NCBI GenBank assembly: GCA_038233335.1
Contig: JBBSME010000007.1
Span: 1 to 43,636 of the forward strand
Source: Iamia sp038233335
GTDB lineage: Bacteria > Actinomycetota > Acidimicrobiia > Acidimicrobiales > Iamiaceae
DNA: 43,636 nt
Reading direction: 5' to 3'
Below the pieces are notes generated by a model, which saw only the letters and a program-made list of their open reading frames with translations, was not told where the DNA came from and made no database searches. Shown one piece after another: positions 29,442 through 37,827 of this stretch. The position numbers and the translations under genes were made by a program. Each line of letters opens with the position of its first letter. Position 1 is the stretch's first letter.

Positions 29442-30632
29442 TCAGGACTGGCGGGCGGCGAAGTCGGCCTGGACGGCGGCCAGGGCGTCGGGGTCGAGCC
29501 AGAGGTCGGCCACGGTGGCGGCCAGGGCCTTGGCTCCGTCGAGGACGGCCCGGTCGCCCTCGGGGGCCCGGGCGTGGCCCACGAAGGCCTCGGTGTGGAT
29601 GGCCACGTCCGGCGGCGACACCGCGATCATCGGGTGGATCGAGGGAACGTGCTGGCTCACGTTGCCCATGTCGGTCGATCCGAGCACGGGGGCAACGCCG
29701 TCGTCGCCGGAGCGGAGGGGCGTGCGTCCGACGCGGGCGGCGTTGGCCGCGTAGAGGTCGTCGAACGAGTCGAGGCCGACCAGCTCGTCGTAGGCCGGCT
29801 CGTACCAGTCCATCTCCATGGTGCAGCCGGCCGCGTCGGCGCCAGCCGCCAGGCAGGCCGTGACCCGGGCCCGCAGCTCGGCCAGGCCCTCCTTGGTGGG
29901 TGAGCGCACGTACCACTGGGCCTGGGTCCGGGCCGGGACGATGTTGGCCGCGTCGCCGGCTTCCACGAAGATCCCGTGGATGCGCTCGGCCGACGTGATG
30001 TGCTGGCGCAGCGCGCCCACGTTGACGTACCCCAGCACCGCAGCGTCGAGGGCGTTGCGGCCCCGCTCCGGGGCGGCCGCGGCGTGGGCTGCGTGCCCGG
30101 TGTAGGTCACCGTCACCCGCTGGATGGCGAGGCTGTCCATGGTGCGCAGGTCGGCCCCTGCGGGGTGGACCATCACCGCGGCGTCCACGCCCTCGAGGGC
30201 CCCGGCGTCGATCATCAGCTGCTTGCCCCCGCCACCCTCCTCCCCCGGGGTGCCCAGGATCAGGACCCGGCCTCCCGCCTCGGCGGCCACCGAGGCCGCG
30301 GCCAGCCCCGCCCCCAGGCCGGCGGCGGCGATGACGTTGTGCCCGCAGGCGTGGCCGATGCCGGGCAGGGCGTCATACTCGCAGCAGACCACGACGGTCG
30401 GGCCGTCGTCGCCGGCCCTGGCCGCGAAGGCGGTGTCCAGGCCGTAGGCGGAGCGCTCCACCCGGAGACCCTCGGCCTCCAGGACCTCGGTCAGGACCGC
30501 GTGAGCGTGGTGCTCCTCGAAGGCGAGCTCGGGACGTTCGTGGATCCGGTGGGACACATCCAGCAGCGCGTCGGCCAACCGGTCGACCTCCGCGTCGATG
30601 CGGTCCTTGACCTGGTCGGCGGAGAGGCTCAT
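29442..30632 (-). CDS. M20 family amidohydrolase (aminobenzoyl-glutamate hydrolase-like)
   Basis: A 396-residue metallopeptidase/amidohydrolase. The metal-binding pattern is present: ALPGIGHACGHN with Cys96 and His98, GTPGEEGGGGK with Glu131-Glu132, and His156 in MVHPAG. The Cys ligand in place of a His is typical of the M20D subgroup (IAA-amino-acid hydrolases, AbgB, N-acyl amino acid hydrolases). Substrate is probably an N-acyl or aminobenzoyl amino acid. Start ATG 30632, with TAGCCT 7 nt upstream. It is followed upstream on the same strand by an oxidoreductase with its own promoter, so it may be transcribed alone. Confidence 0.92.
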   Translation of the reverse strand: MSLSADQVKDRIDAEVDRLADALLDVSHRIHERPELAFEEHHAHAVLTEVLEAEGLRVERSAYGLDTAFAARAGDDGPTVVVCCEYDALPGIGHACGHNVIAAAGLGAGLAAASVAAEAGGRVLILGTPGEEGGGGKQLMIDAGALEGVDAAVMVHPAGADLRTMDSLAIQRVTVTYTGHAAHAAAAPERGRNALDAAVLGYVNVGALRQHITSAERIHGIFVEAGDAANIVPARTQAQWYVRSPTKEGLAELRARVTACLAAGADAAGCTMEMDWYEPAYDELVGLDSFDDLYAANAARVGRTPLRSGDDGVAPVLGSTDMGNVSQHVPSIHPMIAVSPPDVAIHTEAFVGHARAPEGDRAVLDGAKALAATVADLWLDPDALAAVQADFAARQS

Positions 30633-30639
30633 GGCGCCG

Positions 30640-30645
30640 AGGCTA
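30640..30645 (-). promoter_or_regulatory. -10 element TAGCCT of the M20 gene
   Basis: On the minus strand TAGCCT is followed by 7 nt and the ATG at 30632. No Shine-Dalgarno sequence is present. Confidence 0.45.
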
Positions 30646-30671
30646 CCGACCCCCTGTCTGTCAGGGTGAGG

Positions 30672-31658
30672 TCAGTGGGTCAGGACGATCTTGCCCTGCA
30701 TCTCCCCGGCCCGGAGGCGTTCGAGGGCGCCTGGGTAGGCGTCGAGGCCGAGCTCGCTGTCGACGGCGACGGGCAGGCCCTGGTCCACCAGCCGGGTGAC
30801 CTCGGCCATCTCCTCGTAGGAGGCCATGGTCGAGCCGATGACCTCGATCTGCTTGAACCAGAGACGGGGCAGGGCCAGCTCGACCTTGCCGCCCGAGGTG
30901 GCCCCGCACACCACCAGCCGACCCGCCGGGACCAGGGCCCGCATGGACGCGTCCCAGGTGGCGGCGCCCGCGCTCTCGGCCACCACGTCGGCATCGACGT
31001 CCCATCGCTCGGCGGATGAGTCGAAGGCCGCGGCGGCGCCGAGGGAGAGGGCCGCCTCGCGCTTCTCCGCCGACCGGGAGGTGACCGCGACCCGCGCCCC
31101 GGCGGCCTGGCCCAGGGCGAGCAGGGCGTTCGAGACCCCGCCCCCGATGCCGACCACCAGCAGCGTCTCCCCGGCGCGGAGCCGGGCCCGCCGGAGCATG
31201 CGCCAGGCGGTGGAGTAGGCCACCGGGTAGGCCGCGCACTCGGCCCACGTCCGCCCGGCGGGGCGGCGGACCAGGTTGCGGGCCGGTACGACCAGGTAGG
31301 TGCCGTGGCCGCCCCACCGGTTCTCGCCCACCAGCTTCATCCCGGGCGCGGCGGGGGCGTCGATGCCGTAGCGGGCCAGGGCGTCCACGCTGGTGATCGT
31401 GGGGTTGACCACCACCTCGTCGCCGTCGGCCCACTCCCCGACCCCGTCGCCACAGCCGTCGACGATGCCGGCCACGTCGCAGCCCGGGACGTGGGGGAAG
31501 GCCGGCGGCTTGGGGCGCCCCTGGGTCAGCCAGTGGTCCATGTGGTTGAGGGCGCTGGCCACCACGCGGACCCGCACCTCGCCCGGCCCGGGCTCGGGGT
31601 CGGACACCGTCCCCCATCGGTACTCACCGGGGGCCTCGTCCAGCATCCACGCGTCCAT
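30672..31658 (-). CDS. Medium-chain dehydrogenase/reductase (quinone oxidoreductase-like)
   Basis: A 328-residue NAD(P)-dependent reductase. The GroES-like N-terminal domain has ALNHMDHWLTQG (36-47) and VPGCDVAGIV (58-67). The nucleotide-binding domain has LLVVGIGGGVSNALLALGQ (166-184), with Ala/Ser/Arg after the second strand suggesting NADPH preference. The ligands of the structural and catalytic zinc in classical alcohol dehydrogenases are not evident, so a zinc-free quinone/enone reductase is more likely. Substrate unknown. ATG 31658 has TAGGGC 6 nt upstream (31670-31665) and no Shine-Dalgarno sequence. Confidence 0.9.
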   Translation of the reverse strand: MDAWMLDEAPGEYRWGTVSDPEPGPGEVRVRVVASALNHMDHWLTQGRPKPPAFPHVPGCDVAGIVDGCGDGVGEWADGDEVVVNPTITSVDALARYGIDAPAAPGMKLVGENRWGGHGTYLVVPARNLVRRPAGRTWAECAAYPVAYSTAWRMLRRARLRAGETLLVVGIGGGVSNALLALGQAAGARVAVTSRSAEKREAALSLGAAAAFDSSAERWDVDADVVAESAGAATWDASMRALVPAGRLVVCGATSGGKVELALPRLWFKQIEVIGSTMASYEEMAEVTRLVDQGLPVAVDSELGLDAYPGALERLRAGEMQGKIVLTH

Positions 31659-31664
31659 CCCCCT

Positions 31665-31670
31665 GCCCTA
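31665..31670 (-). promoter_or_regulatory. -10-like element TAGGGC of the oxidoreductase gene
   Basis: TAGGGC on the minus strand lies 6 nt before the ATG at 31658. It lacks the final T of the usual element but has the standard leaderless spacing. Confidence 0.35.
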
Positions 31671-31676
31671 CGCCAC

Positions 31677-32429
31677 TCAGCCCGCCGTGGGCAACCCCGG
31701 GCCGGCCCGGCGGGCGCGGGCGGCGGTGCCGGCTCGCTTGTACTGGCGGGACAGGACGATCCCGAGGGGGATGGCCAGCACCAGGAGGCCGCCGGCGGTG
31801 CCGCCCAGCACGGCGAGGAACAGCCCGCCGTCGAACCCGGAGGCATCGTCGCAGGTCTCCTCGACCATGGCCGTGAGATCGGTCCCGCTGATGTCGGCGA
31901 TGCGATCGTCACCCACCTGGGCCGAGTAGCGGTCGGGGCCACTGCGCCGGGGCACGGCCAACGTCGCCCAGACCCCACCGTCGGGATCGGGGTCCACCTC
32001 GAGGGTGAGCTGCCCGCCCTCGGGGATGGGCTCGGTGAGCGGGCGGCGCGTCTGGAAGCCCGGGGGATCCGGGTCACCCACCGAGACGAGGCGGACCTCG
32101 TCCACCGACGACGGCACGGGATCCGGTGGCGGCGGGAGGGATGAGGGGACGGGGACGAAGGAGCCGGTGTCGAACTCGTCGGTCTCGATCGACCAGATCG
32201 ACGACTGCGGTCGGCCCTCGATGTCGAGGATCAGATCGATCTGGTCGGGGCCGAAGCCGCTGAAGCTGCAGTCGGTGGCCCCGACCACCAGCGTGCCGTT
32301 GGTGTCGTAGCCAGCGACGACCACCGGCACCTCGGACAGCGTGCAGCCCCCGAGCCCCCCGATCGCCAGCGCGGCGACGAGGATCACCCCGCCGAGACCC
32401 CGTCGACGCTGCCTCCGTCGCTGCTCCAT
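31677..32429 (-). CDS. Lipoprotein with C-terminal membrane helix, unknown function
   Basis: A 250-residue exported protein. A very basic start (EQRRRQRRR) and hydrophobic core lead to the lipobox LGGC with Cys29. The extracytoplasmic part (about 30-205) is rich in Pro and Asp and includes two further cysteines, one in ATDCSFSG and one in EETCDDAS, that could pair. A second membrane helix follows near 212-235, with a basic tail RQYKRAGTAARARR in the cytosol. A protein anchored by both lipid and a helix is unusual. ATG 32429 is preceded by TACCGT at 6 nt. I do not recognise the family. Confidence 0.75.
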   Translation of the reverse strand: MEQRRRQRRRGLGGVILVAALAIGGLGGCTLSEVPVVVAGYDTNGTLVVGATDCSFSGFGPDQIDLILDIEGRPQSSIWSIETDEFDTGSFVPVPSSLPPPPDPVPSSVDEVRLVSVGDPDPPGFQTRRPLTEPIPEGGQLTLEVDPDPDGGVWATLAVPRRSGPDRYSAQVGDDRIADISGTDLTAMVEETCDDASGFDGGLFLAVLGGTAGGLLVLAIPLGIVLSRQYKRAGTAARARRAGPGLPTAG

Positions 32430-32435
32430 GGGCCC

Positions 32436-32441
32436 ACGGTA
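32436..32441 (-). promoter_or_regulatory. -10 element TACCGT of the lipoprotein gene
   Basis: On the minus strand TACCGT is followed by exactly 6 nt and the ATG at 32429. Confidence 0.4.
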
Positions 32442-32485
32442 GAGCGCGCCGACCAGCGATGCGGGCCGCCCAAGGGCACGCGTGG

Positions 32486-33094
32486 TCAGATCGCGACCTG
32501 GACGGCGTCGGGCTCGACGCGAACGGCGATGGTGCCGGCCTCGGCCACCCGCTCGCCGTCCAGCCAGGCCGGGGTCGGGTGGTCCAGCTCCTCGGTCCAG
32601 GCCGTGATGCGGCGCTGGGTGATCCCGGGGTGGGGGACGTGGGTCCCCTGCCGGAGCCGCCGCCCCGCCTTCCAGCGGTCGGCGAGGGACAGGTCGCCGA
32701 CGAGGAGGTCGAGGCGGCCGTCGCCGGGGTGGGACCGGGGGGCGACGTCCCAGTCGCCCAGGTGCTGGGCGTTCATCACCGCGACCACCCGGCCCCGCCA
32801 CCACGATCGCCGCAGCACCAGGTGGGCCACGAACAGGTGGATGCGGCCGTCGAGCAGCGCCACACCCAGGTCGACGGTGGCCAATGTCGGTGCGTCCCGG
32901 AGTCGCCCCTCGTCGCCACGACCGCCGAGGGTCCGGCACAGGTCGCCGCCCAGCAGCCCGAGTGGGGGCAGCGGCTCCGACTCCCGCCGAGCGGCTTCCA
33001 GGGCGGCCCGGGCCTCGGCGTCGGAGCGAACCACCACCAGGTCGGCCGGCGCGGGGCCGACGCTCCCCCAGTCCCGGCCCTTCTCGATGGTCAC
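32486..33094 (-). CDS. Diacylglycerol-kinase-like C-terminal (YegS-type) domain protein
   Basis: A 202-residue protein that resembles the C-terminal beta-domain of YegS/DgkB lipid kinases: TVDLGVALLDGR near 72-83, VVAVMNAQHLGDWDVAP near 103-119, a DG-rich turn DGRLDLLVG, and a final AWLDGERV...VRVEPDAVQVAI. The N-terminal kinase half with the GGDGT nucleotide loop is absent, and the segment where GTGNDFAR would lie reads GLLGGDLCRTLGG. It is therefore probably not an active kinase; lipid binding or a scaffold role is inference. GTG 33094 overlaps the helY stop as GTGA, so it is co-expressed with the helicase. Confidence 0.72.
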   Translation of the reverse strand: MTIEKGRDWGSVGPAPADLVVVRSDAEARAALEAARRESEPLPPLGLLGGDLCRTLGGRGDEGRLRDAPTLATVDLGVALLDGRIHLFVAHLVLRRSWWRGRVVAVMNAQHLGDWDVAPRSHPGDGRLDLLVGDLSLADRWKAGRRLRQGTHVPHPGITQRRITAWTEELDHPTPAWLDGERVAEAGTIAVRVEPDAVQVAI

Positions 33095-35736
33095 CGGACC
33101 TCGGCGGCCGCCGATGGGCTGGGGCTGTGGCCGCCGGTGGTGGCCAGCGACGACGCCGCCACCACGCCCCGCTGGAGGGCATCGGCGGCCGACCGGGCCG
33201 CGTGGCCGGTGGCCGGATCGGGCGCGGCATCACCGATCTGGCGCAGGAGGTCGATCAGCTGGCGCACGTTGCGCACGAAGTCACCCCCGCTCATCTCCTC
33301 GTCGTCGAGCACCTCGTCCAGGTCGCGACCCGAAGCCCAGGCGTGGGCCACCCTCAGGAAGGTCGGGTCCGGGAGCCGGGTGAGGGGCAGGCCCGCGTCC
33401 TCTTCCTCGACCTGGAGCCGCTCGGCCCGGCCCAGCACCGCCTCGAAGGCCTGCCGGGTGCGGTGATCTGGGAACCAGGGCGGGGGGGCCGACACCTTGC
33501 TGCGGTGCTCGTAGGTGAAGCACGACACCACGCCGGCGAGGGCGGGGGCGTCGAGGCCGTCGAGCAGGCCGGTGGCCAGGCAGTCGGCGATGAGCAGATC
33601 GCACTCGTGGAAGACCCGGACCAGGAGGCCGCCCCGGGCGGTGAGGGTCCAGCCCTCGATCATCCCCCGGCGATCGAGCACCGCGAGCACCGCATCCAGC
33701 TCGCGGGAGACGGAGCCCTCGGAGCCTGCGATCCTACGGTCGAGGTCGGCCAGCTCACGCCGGACCCGGTCGGCCTGGCCCGAGGCCCGCACGTGGGTCC
33801 CCACGTCAGCGCAGCCGGCCACGGGGTGGTCGTCGACCTCGTCGGCGCGGGCGGTCGCAGCCCGCCCGGCCTTCCGCCTCGCGCCCCGGAGCCGGGCCAG
33901 GTTCTCGGCCACCTCGTGCTGGAAGGCCCGGTTGTTGGGCGCGTACGGCAGCGGCAGCTCGACCTCGCCGGCCCGCCTCAGCACCTCGTCGACGTCGTCG
34001 CTGCTGATCGTGCGGTGCCGGCCCCTCTCATCGACCACGTGCAGACGGCCTCGCTCCGGCCCCCGCCACCCGATCGACAGCACCGCCAGCCGGGTCCCGG
34101 CCAGCCACACCACATCACCGGGGCGGAGTCGGGCCAGGGCGGTCAGCACGTCGTGACGGGTCGCCTCGTCCCGACGGGATCGATCGGCGCGCCGGACCGC
34201 CCGCCGGTAGTCCTCGACGTCGCCCCGCTCGCAGGTCGCCTCGGCCTCGAGGCGGGCCAGGGCGTCGGCCCGGGTGTCGCGGCGGGTGCGGAGCGCCACG
34301 ATGCTGCGATCGCTCTGGAACTGGGCGAAGGAGCGGTCCAGCAACCGGTGGGCCTCCTCCCGATCGTGGCGACGGACCAGGTTGGCGGCCATGTTGTAGG
34401 TGGGCCGGAAGGACGACCGCAGGTCGAATCGACGGCTCATGACCAGGTCGGCGACCTGTTGGAACCGGGTGAACGGGCTCCACAGGACCAGGGCTCGCCC
34501 CACCGTGTCGATCCCTCGCCGCCCGGCCCGACCGGTGAGCTGGGTGTACTGGCCCGGGGTCAGGGGCTCGTGGCGCTCGCCGGTGAACTTGGACAGCGTC
34601 TCGATCACCACCGACCGAGCAGGCATGTTGATGCCCAGGGCCAGGGTCTCGGTGGCGAACACGACCTTGACCAGACCCTGCACGAAGCAGGCCTCCACCG
34701 CCTCCTTGAACGGCGGGACCATCCCGGCGTGGTGGGCAGCGACTCCCTGCTCCAGGCCGGCGAGCCACAGGTCGTGGTCCAGCACCGCCAGATCCGACTC
34801 GGAGAGGGATGCGGTGTGGGCCTCGGCGATGGCCCGGATGCGGCGCCTCTCCCCCGGGTCGGTCAGCCGCACCCCTGCCTCCAGCAGGCTCCGGGCCGCG
34901 TCGTCGCAGCCTCGGCGACTGAACACGAAGCAGATGGCCGGGAGGAGGTCCTCCTCCTCCAGGTGCTCGACCACGTCGAGGCGGCGGGGGGTGGCGTAGC
35001 GCCGACGACCTCGTGCCCGCTGGTCGCGACGGGGGCTGAGCGATGCGGCGTCGAGCTTCTCCCCCACCGGGTTGGGCTCGCCGTCGACGACGACGGGCAG
35101 CACGACCAGGTCGCGGGTGGCGCGGTCCTTGGCTGCGTAGAGGCTCTCCAGCTCGACCGGTCGTCTGTGCTCGACCACGGTGACTGTGCGGCCCCGGATG
35201 GCATCGATCCAACCGGCCAGCTCCTCGGTGTTGGACACCGTCGCGGAGAGGGCCACGATCCGCACCGACGCCGGCAGGTGGATGATCACCTCCTCCCACA
35301 CCGGCCCCCGGTACCGGTCCTGGAGGAAGTGCACCTCGTCCAGCACGACCAGCCCCAGCCCGTCCAGGGTCGATGACCGGGCGTAGAGCATGTTGCGCAG
35401 CACCTCCGTCGTCATCACCAGGACGGGAGCGCCGCTGTTCACTGTGGTGTCGCCGGTGACCAGGCCCACCTCGTCCGCGCCGTGGCGGGCTCGGAGGTCG
35501 GCGAACTTCTGGTTGGAGAGGGCCTTGATGGGCGTGGTGTAGAAGGCCTTCAGCCCCTGGTCCAGGGCCCGGTCGACCCCGTGGTCGGCCACCACCGTCT
35601 TGCCCGAGCCTGTCGGCGCCGCCACCAGGACCGACGCCCCCTCGTCGACGGCGGCCAGGGCCTCCACCTGGAAGGGATCGAGGGTGAACTCACGGGCGAC
35701 GGAGGGTCCTCCTGCGGCCCCTCGACCCCCGCTCAC
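33091..35736 (-). CDS. helY: SKI2-like DEAD/DEAH-box RNA helicase HelY
   Basis: An 881-residue superfamily 2 helicase. Walker A APTGSGKT at 40-47, the DEVH box at 133-136, SAT in ALSATVSN, and the C-terminal motifs ALGINMPARSVV and QLTGRAGRRGID are all present. The remaining 400 residues match the Ski2/Mtr4-type arch and ratchet domains and end with a Ser/Ala tail. Such helicases unwind RNA, often for degradation or ribosome quality control. Position next to tatC, tatA and pafBC equals Rv2092c in Mycobacterium. GTG 35736 overlaps the tatC stop as GTGA. Confidence 0.95.
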   Translation of the reverse strand: MSGGRGAAGGPSVAREFTLDPFQVEALAAVDEGASVLVAAPTGSGKTVVADHGVDRALDQGLKAFYTTPIKALSNQKFADLRARHGADEVGLVTGDTTVNSGAPVLVMTTEVLRNMLYARSSTLDGLGLVVLDEVHFLQDRYRGPVWEEVIIHLPASVRIVALSATVSNTEELAGWIDAIRGRTVTVVEHRRPVELESLYAAKDRATRDLVVLPVVVDGEPNPVGEKLDAASLSPRRDQRARGRRRYATPRRLDVVEHLEEEDLLPAICFVFSRRGCDDAARSLLEAGVRLTDPGERRRIRAIAEAHTASLSESDLAVLDHDLWLAGLEQGVAAHHAGMVPPFKEAVEACFVQGLVKVVFATETLALGINMPARSVVIETLSKFTGERHEPLTPGQYTQLTGRAGRRGIDTVGRALVLWSPFTRFQQVADLVMSRRFDLRSSFRPTYNMAANLVRRHDREEAHRLLDRSFAQFQSDRSIVALRTRRDTRADALARLEAEATCERGDVEDYRRAVRRADRSRRDEATRHDVLTALARLRPGDVVWLAGTRLAVLSIGWRGPERGRLHVVDERGRHRTISSDDVDEVLRRAGEVELPLPYAPNNRAFQHEVAENLARLRGARRKAGRAATARADEVDDHPVAGCADVGTHVRASGQADRVRRELADLDRRIAGSEGSVSRELDAVLAVLDRRGMIEGWTLTARGGLLVRVFHECDLLIADCLATGLLDGLDAPALAGVVSCFTYEHRSKVSAPPPWFPDHRTRQAFEAVLGRAERLQVEEEDAGLPLTRLPDPTFLRVAHAWASGRDLDEVLDDEEMSGGDFVRNVRQLIDLLRQIGDAAPDPATGHAARSAADALQRGVVAASSLATTGGHSPSPSAAAEVR

Positions 35737-36539
35737 GCGTCAGCCGAGTCGGCCGCCTCGGCCTTGCGGCGCCGCCGGTCCCGGAGCCGCCCGATGACGA
35801 TCGACACCTCGTAGAGGAGGCACATCGGGACGGTCAGGGCCAGCATGCTGATGGGGTCGCCCGACGGGGTGGCCACCGCCACGAAGACGGCCACGATGAC
35901 GATCACGTAGCGCCGGATGCGGCGCAGGGTGTCGGTGGTGACCACGCCCAGGACGTTCAGCGTGGTGACCAGCAGCGGGAACTCGAAGCCGATGCCGAAC
36001 GACAGCATCATGAACACGATCAGCTTCAGGTACTTCTGCGGCGTGTAGAACTCGACGAAGTTGTCGTCGCCGCCGATCGACTGCAAGAACTCCAGGGCCT
36101 TGGGCAGGGTCCAGAAGGCGATGGCTGCGCCGGTGGCGAACAGGGCCGTACCGGCGGCCATGAAGGTGACGCCGTACTTCTTCTCGTTGTCGTAGAGCCC
36201 GGGCGACACGAACTTCCAGAGCTGCCACAGGATCATGGGCATGGCGAACATGATCCCGACGTAGGTCGTGAGCTGGATGCGGACCTGGAAGCCGGTGAGG
36301 GGGCCGTCGGCCAGCAGCGCTCCCCCAGTCAGCGACTGGCTCAGGTCACCGTCGGGGGCGGTGTCGCGCAGGGGCCCGAGCAGGAGGTCGAAGATCGGCT
36401 GGTAGAGGAACCAGGCGATGGTGGCGCCGATCGCCACCGCGATCAGGGATCGCATCAGCCGGCTGCGCAGCTCGGTGATGTGGTCGACCAGGGACATGTG
36501 CCCGGTCGAGGAGTCCATCCGGGTGGCCTCGGCGCTCAT
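35733..36539 (-). CDS. tatC: Twin-arginine translocase subunit TatC
   Basis: A 268-residue polytopic protein with six membrane segments and the TatC signatures MSLVDHITELRSRL near 15-28, the first periplasmic loop, FVSPGLYDNEKKYG near 110-123 and FEFPLLVTTLNVLGVV near 185-200. TatC recognises the twin-arginine signal of folded exported proteins and recruits TatA. Translation may begin at ATG 36539 or at Met8 or Met15; no clear Shine-Dalgarno sequence is present. It follows tatA/B by 13 nt and overlaps helY by 4 nt, so the three are one operon. Confidence 0.96.
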   Translation of the reverse strand: MSAEATRMDSSTGHMSLVDHITELRSRLMRSLIAVAIGATIAWFLYQPIFDLLLGPLRDTAPDGDLSQSLTGGALLADGPLTGFQVRIQLTTYVGIMFAMPMILWQLWKFVSPGLYDNEKKYGVTFMAAGTALFATGAAIAFWTLPKALEFLQSIGGDDNFVEFYTPQKYLKLIVFMMLSFGIGFEFPLLVTTLNVLGVVTTDTLRRIRRYVIVIVAVFVAVATPSGDPISMLALTVPMCLLYEVSIVIGRLRDRRRRKAEAADSADA

Positions 36540-36552
36540 GGGAGGGAGACGA

Positions 36553-37029
36553 TCAACCCGCGGCCCGGGCGTCGCCGTCGTCGTGGCCGTGGCCGTGGAG
36601 GGGGGTCACGGTGCCGGACTCGGGCTCGGGCCCGGGGATCGCCTCGGGCTCCGGGATCGCCTCGGGCTCCGGGTCGGGTGCGACGACGGCGTCGTCGGGT
36701 CCGGTCGACGGGGTGTTCCCCGCCGAGGAGGGCTCCGGACCGAGAGGCCCGGCGGGGGTGTCGGGCTCGCCGGGGTCGGGGTCGGCTCCCACCACCCGGA
36801 CCTCGTCGGCCACGTTGCCGGCCGGCAGGCGCTCCTCGCCGGGGCGGAAGGGGGCGTCGTCAGGGTCCATGGCCCGCCGGATCTCGTCCTGGAAGCCCGA
36901 CGACAGCTGCCGCAGCTGCGCGACGTACTTGCCCACCTGGCCCATGGCCTTGGGCAGGCGCTCGGGACCGAGCACCAGCAGGCCGAGCAGCAAGATGACG
37001 AAGAGCTCACCACCGCCGACGTTGAACAT
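36553..37029 (-). CDS. tatB: Tat translocase subunit, TatB-like TatA/B family
   Basis: A 158-residue single-helix protein. MFNVGGGELFVILLLGLLVL is followed by GPERLPK and an amphipathic helix to about residue 55. Glu8 and the GPERLP hinge are as in TatB, while genomic position corresponds to mycobacterial tatA (Rv2094c). The long acidic Pro/Glu tail (about 56-140) with the near-repeat PEPEAIPEPEAIPGPEPES and a His-rich end LHGHGHDD is unusual. No second TatA-type gene is in the window. ATG 37029 is preceded by TAGGCT at 6 nt. Confidence 0.88.
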   Translation of the reverse strand: MFNVGGGELFVILLLGLLVLGPERLPKAMGQVGKYVAQLRQLSSGFQDEIRRAMDPDDAPFRPGEERLPAGNVADEVRVVGADPDPGEPDTPAGPLGPEPSSAGNTPSTGPDDAVVAPDPEPEAIPEPEAIPGPEPESGTVTPLHGHGHDDGDARAAG

Positions 37030-37035
37030 GGCCCG

Positions 37036-37041
37036 AGCCTA
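37036..37041 (-). promoter_or_regulatory. -10 element TAGGCT of the tat-helY operon
   Basis: On the minus strand TAGGCT is followed by exactly 6 nt and the ATG at 37029, with no Shine-Dalgarno sequence. Confidence 0.5.
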
Positions 37042-37090
37042 CCGAACCGCCTCGACAGCACCCCTGCGCCCGGGTTCTGGGCGGTCGGGG

Positions 37091-37333
37091 TCAGCCAGAG
37101 GGCTCGGCCGAGCGGTCGGCCAGGTCCTGGCGCCGACGGACGGCGGCCACGACCTCGTCCCGCGTCGCAGCGGTGGACACCGGGATCGGCACCAGCCCCT
37201 GGGACGCGTCCCGGAGCTGGTCCACCGCGTGGTCAGCCCGGCTCAGCGCCCTCCAGGCCAGCCCCAGGGCCACGAGGGTGGCCACCACGGCGAGGGTCCA
37301 GATCCAGGTCACAGCCAGAGAGTACGGGTCCAC
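37091..37333 (-). CDS. Small single-pass membrane protein
   Basis: An 80-residue protein with a membrane helix at about 6-27 (LAVTWIWTLAVVATLVALGL) followed by a cytosolic, charged helical tail. No family is recognised. GTG 37333 (MDPYSLAVTW) starts 11 nt after the zinc-ribbon gene; the longer open frame upstream is that gene in another frame. It is probably the second gene of a two-gene unit. Confidence 0.6.
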   Translation of the reverse strand: MDPYSLAVTWIWTLAVVATLVALGLAWRALSRADHAVDQLRDASQGLVPIPVSTAATRDEVVAAVRRRQDLADRSAEPSG

Positions 37334-37344
37334 GGTGCTGCCGG

Positions 37345-37677
37345 TCAGCCTTCGACCAGTCGGCCCAGCTCGGTGGTGAGCCGGCCGTCGTCGTCCAGGA
37401 GGCGGTGGAAGTCGAGGAGGTCGTCGTGGTCGATCGGGTCGCCCCGGCGCTGCTCGTCGAGCTCGGCGGGCAGTCGCCAGCGGTGCAGCTCCACCCCGGA
37501 GGCGATGAGGAGCTCCACGATCCGGGGCTCCGCGGCCTTGGCCACCGCCATGGCGCAGCCCGGACACCGGAAGGTGTACGAGCCCTGTCCGTTGTCCACG
37601 CAGACGCGGACCACCGCGTCGTCGCTGGTGATCTCCACGTCACCGCAGTCGGCGCAGGTCGCCCTGATGGTGGCCAT
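37345..37677 (-). CDS. Zinc-ribbon protein of unknown function
   Basis: A 110-residue protein with a zinc site made by Cys8, Cys11 (CADCGDVE) and Cys38, Cys41 (CPGCAMAV), then a helical charged C-terminal half with DHDDLLDFHRLLDDD. Small zinc-ribbon proteins of this type are frequent in actinobacteria without assigned role. AAGGAG lies 5 nt before the ATG at 37677, one of the few clear Shine-Dalgarno sites here. Confidence 0.75.
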   Translation of the reverse strand: MATIRATCADCGDVEITSDDAVVRVCVDNGQGSYTFRCPGCAMAVAKAAEPRIVELLIASGVELHRWRLPAELDEQRRGDPIDHDDLLDFHRLLDDDGRLTTELGRLVEG

Positions 37678-37815
37678 TCGTCTCCTTCGGGGGCAGGGCC
37701 GACCGCCCTGTCGCGTCCCACCCCCGTCGGCCGCGATGGCGGCCAGTTGAGAGGCGAGGCGGAATGCTCCACCCCTCCGAGGAGGGCCAGGGCCGGTCCC
37801 GCGGCTCCGACCCGC

Positions 37816-37821
37816 GATGAT
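37816..37821 (+). promoter_or_regulatory. Possible -10 element GATGAT of the phosphodiesterase gene
   Basis: GATGAT is followed by 6 nt and the ATG at 37828. The first base is off consensus, so confidence is low. Confidence 0.3.
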
Positions 37822-37827
37822 GGCCTG

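Noticed and set aside
32884..35376. 830-codon plus-strand open frame opposite helY
   Set aside because: Antisense of an unmistakable SKI2-like helicase; no domain in its translation.
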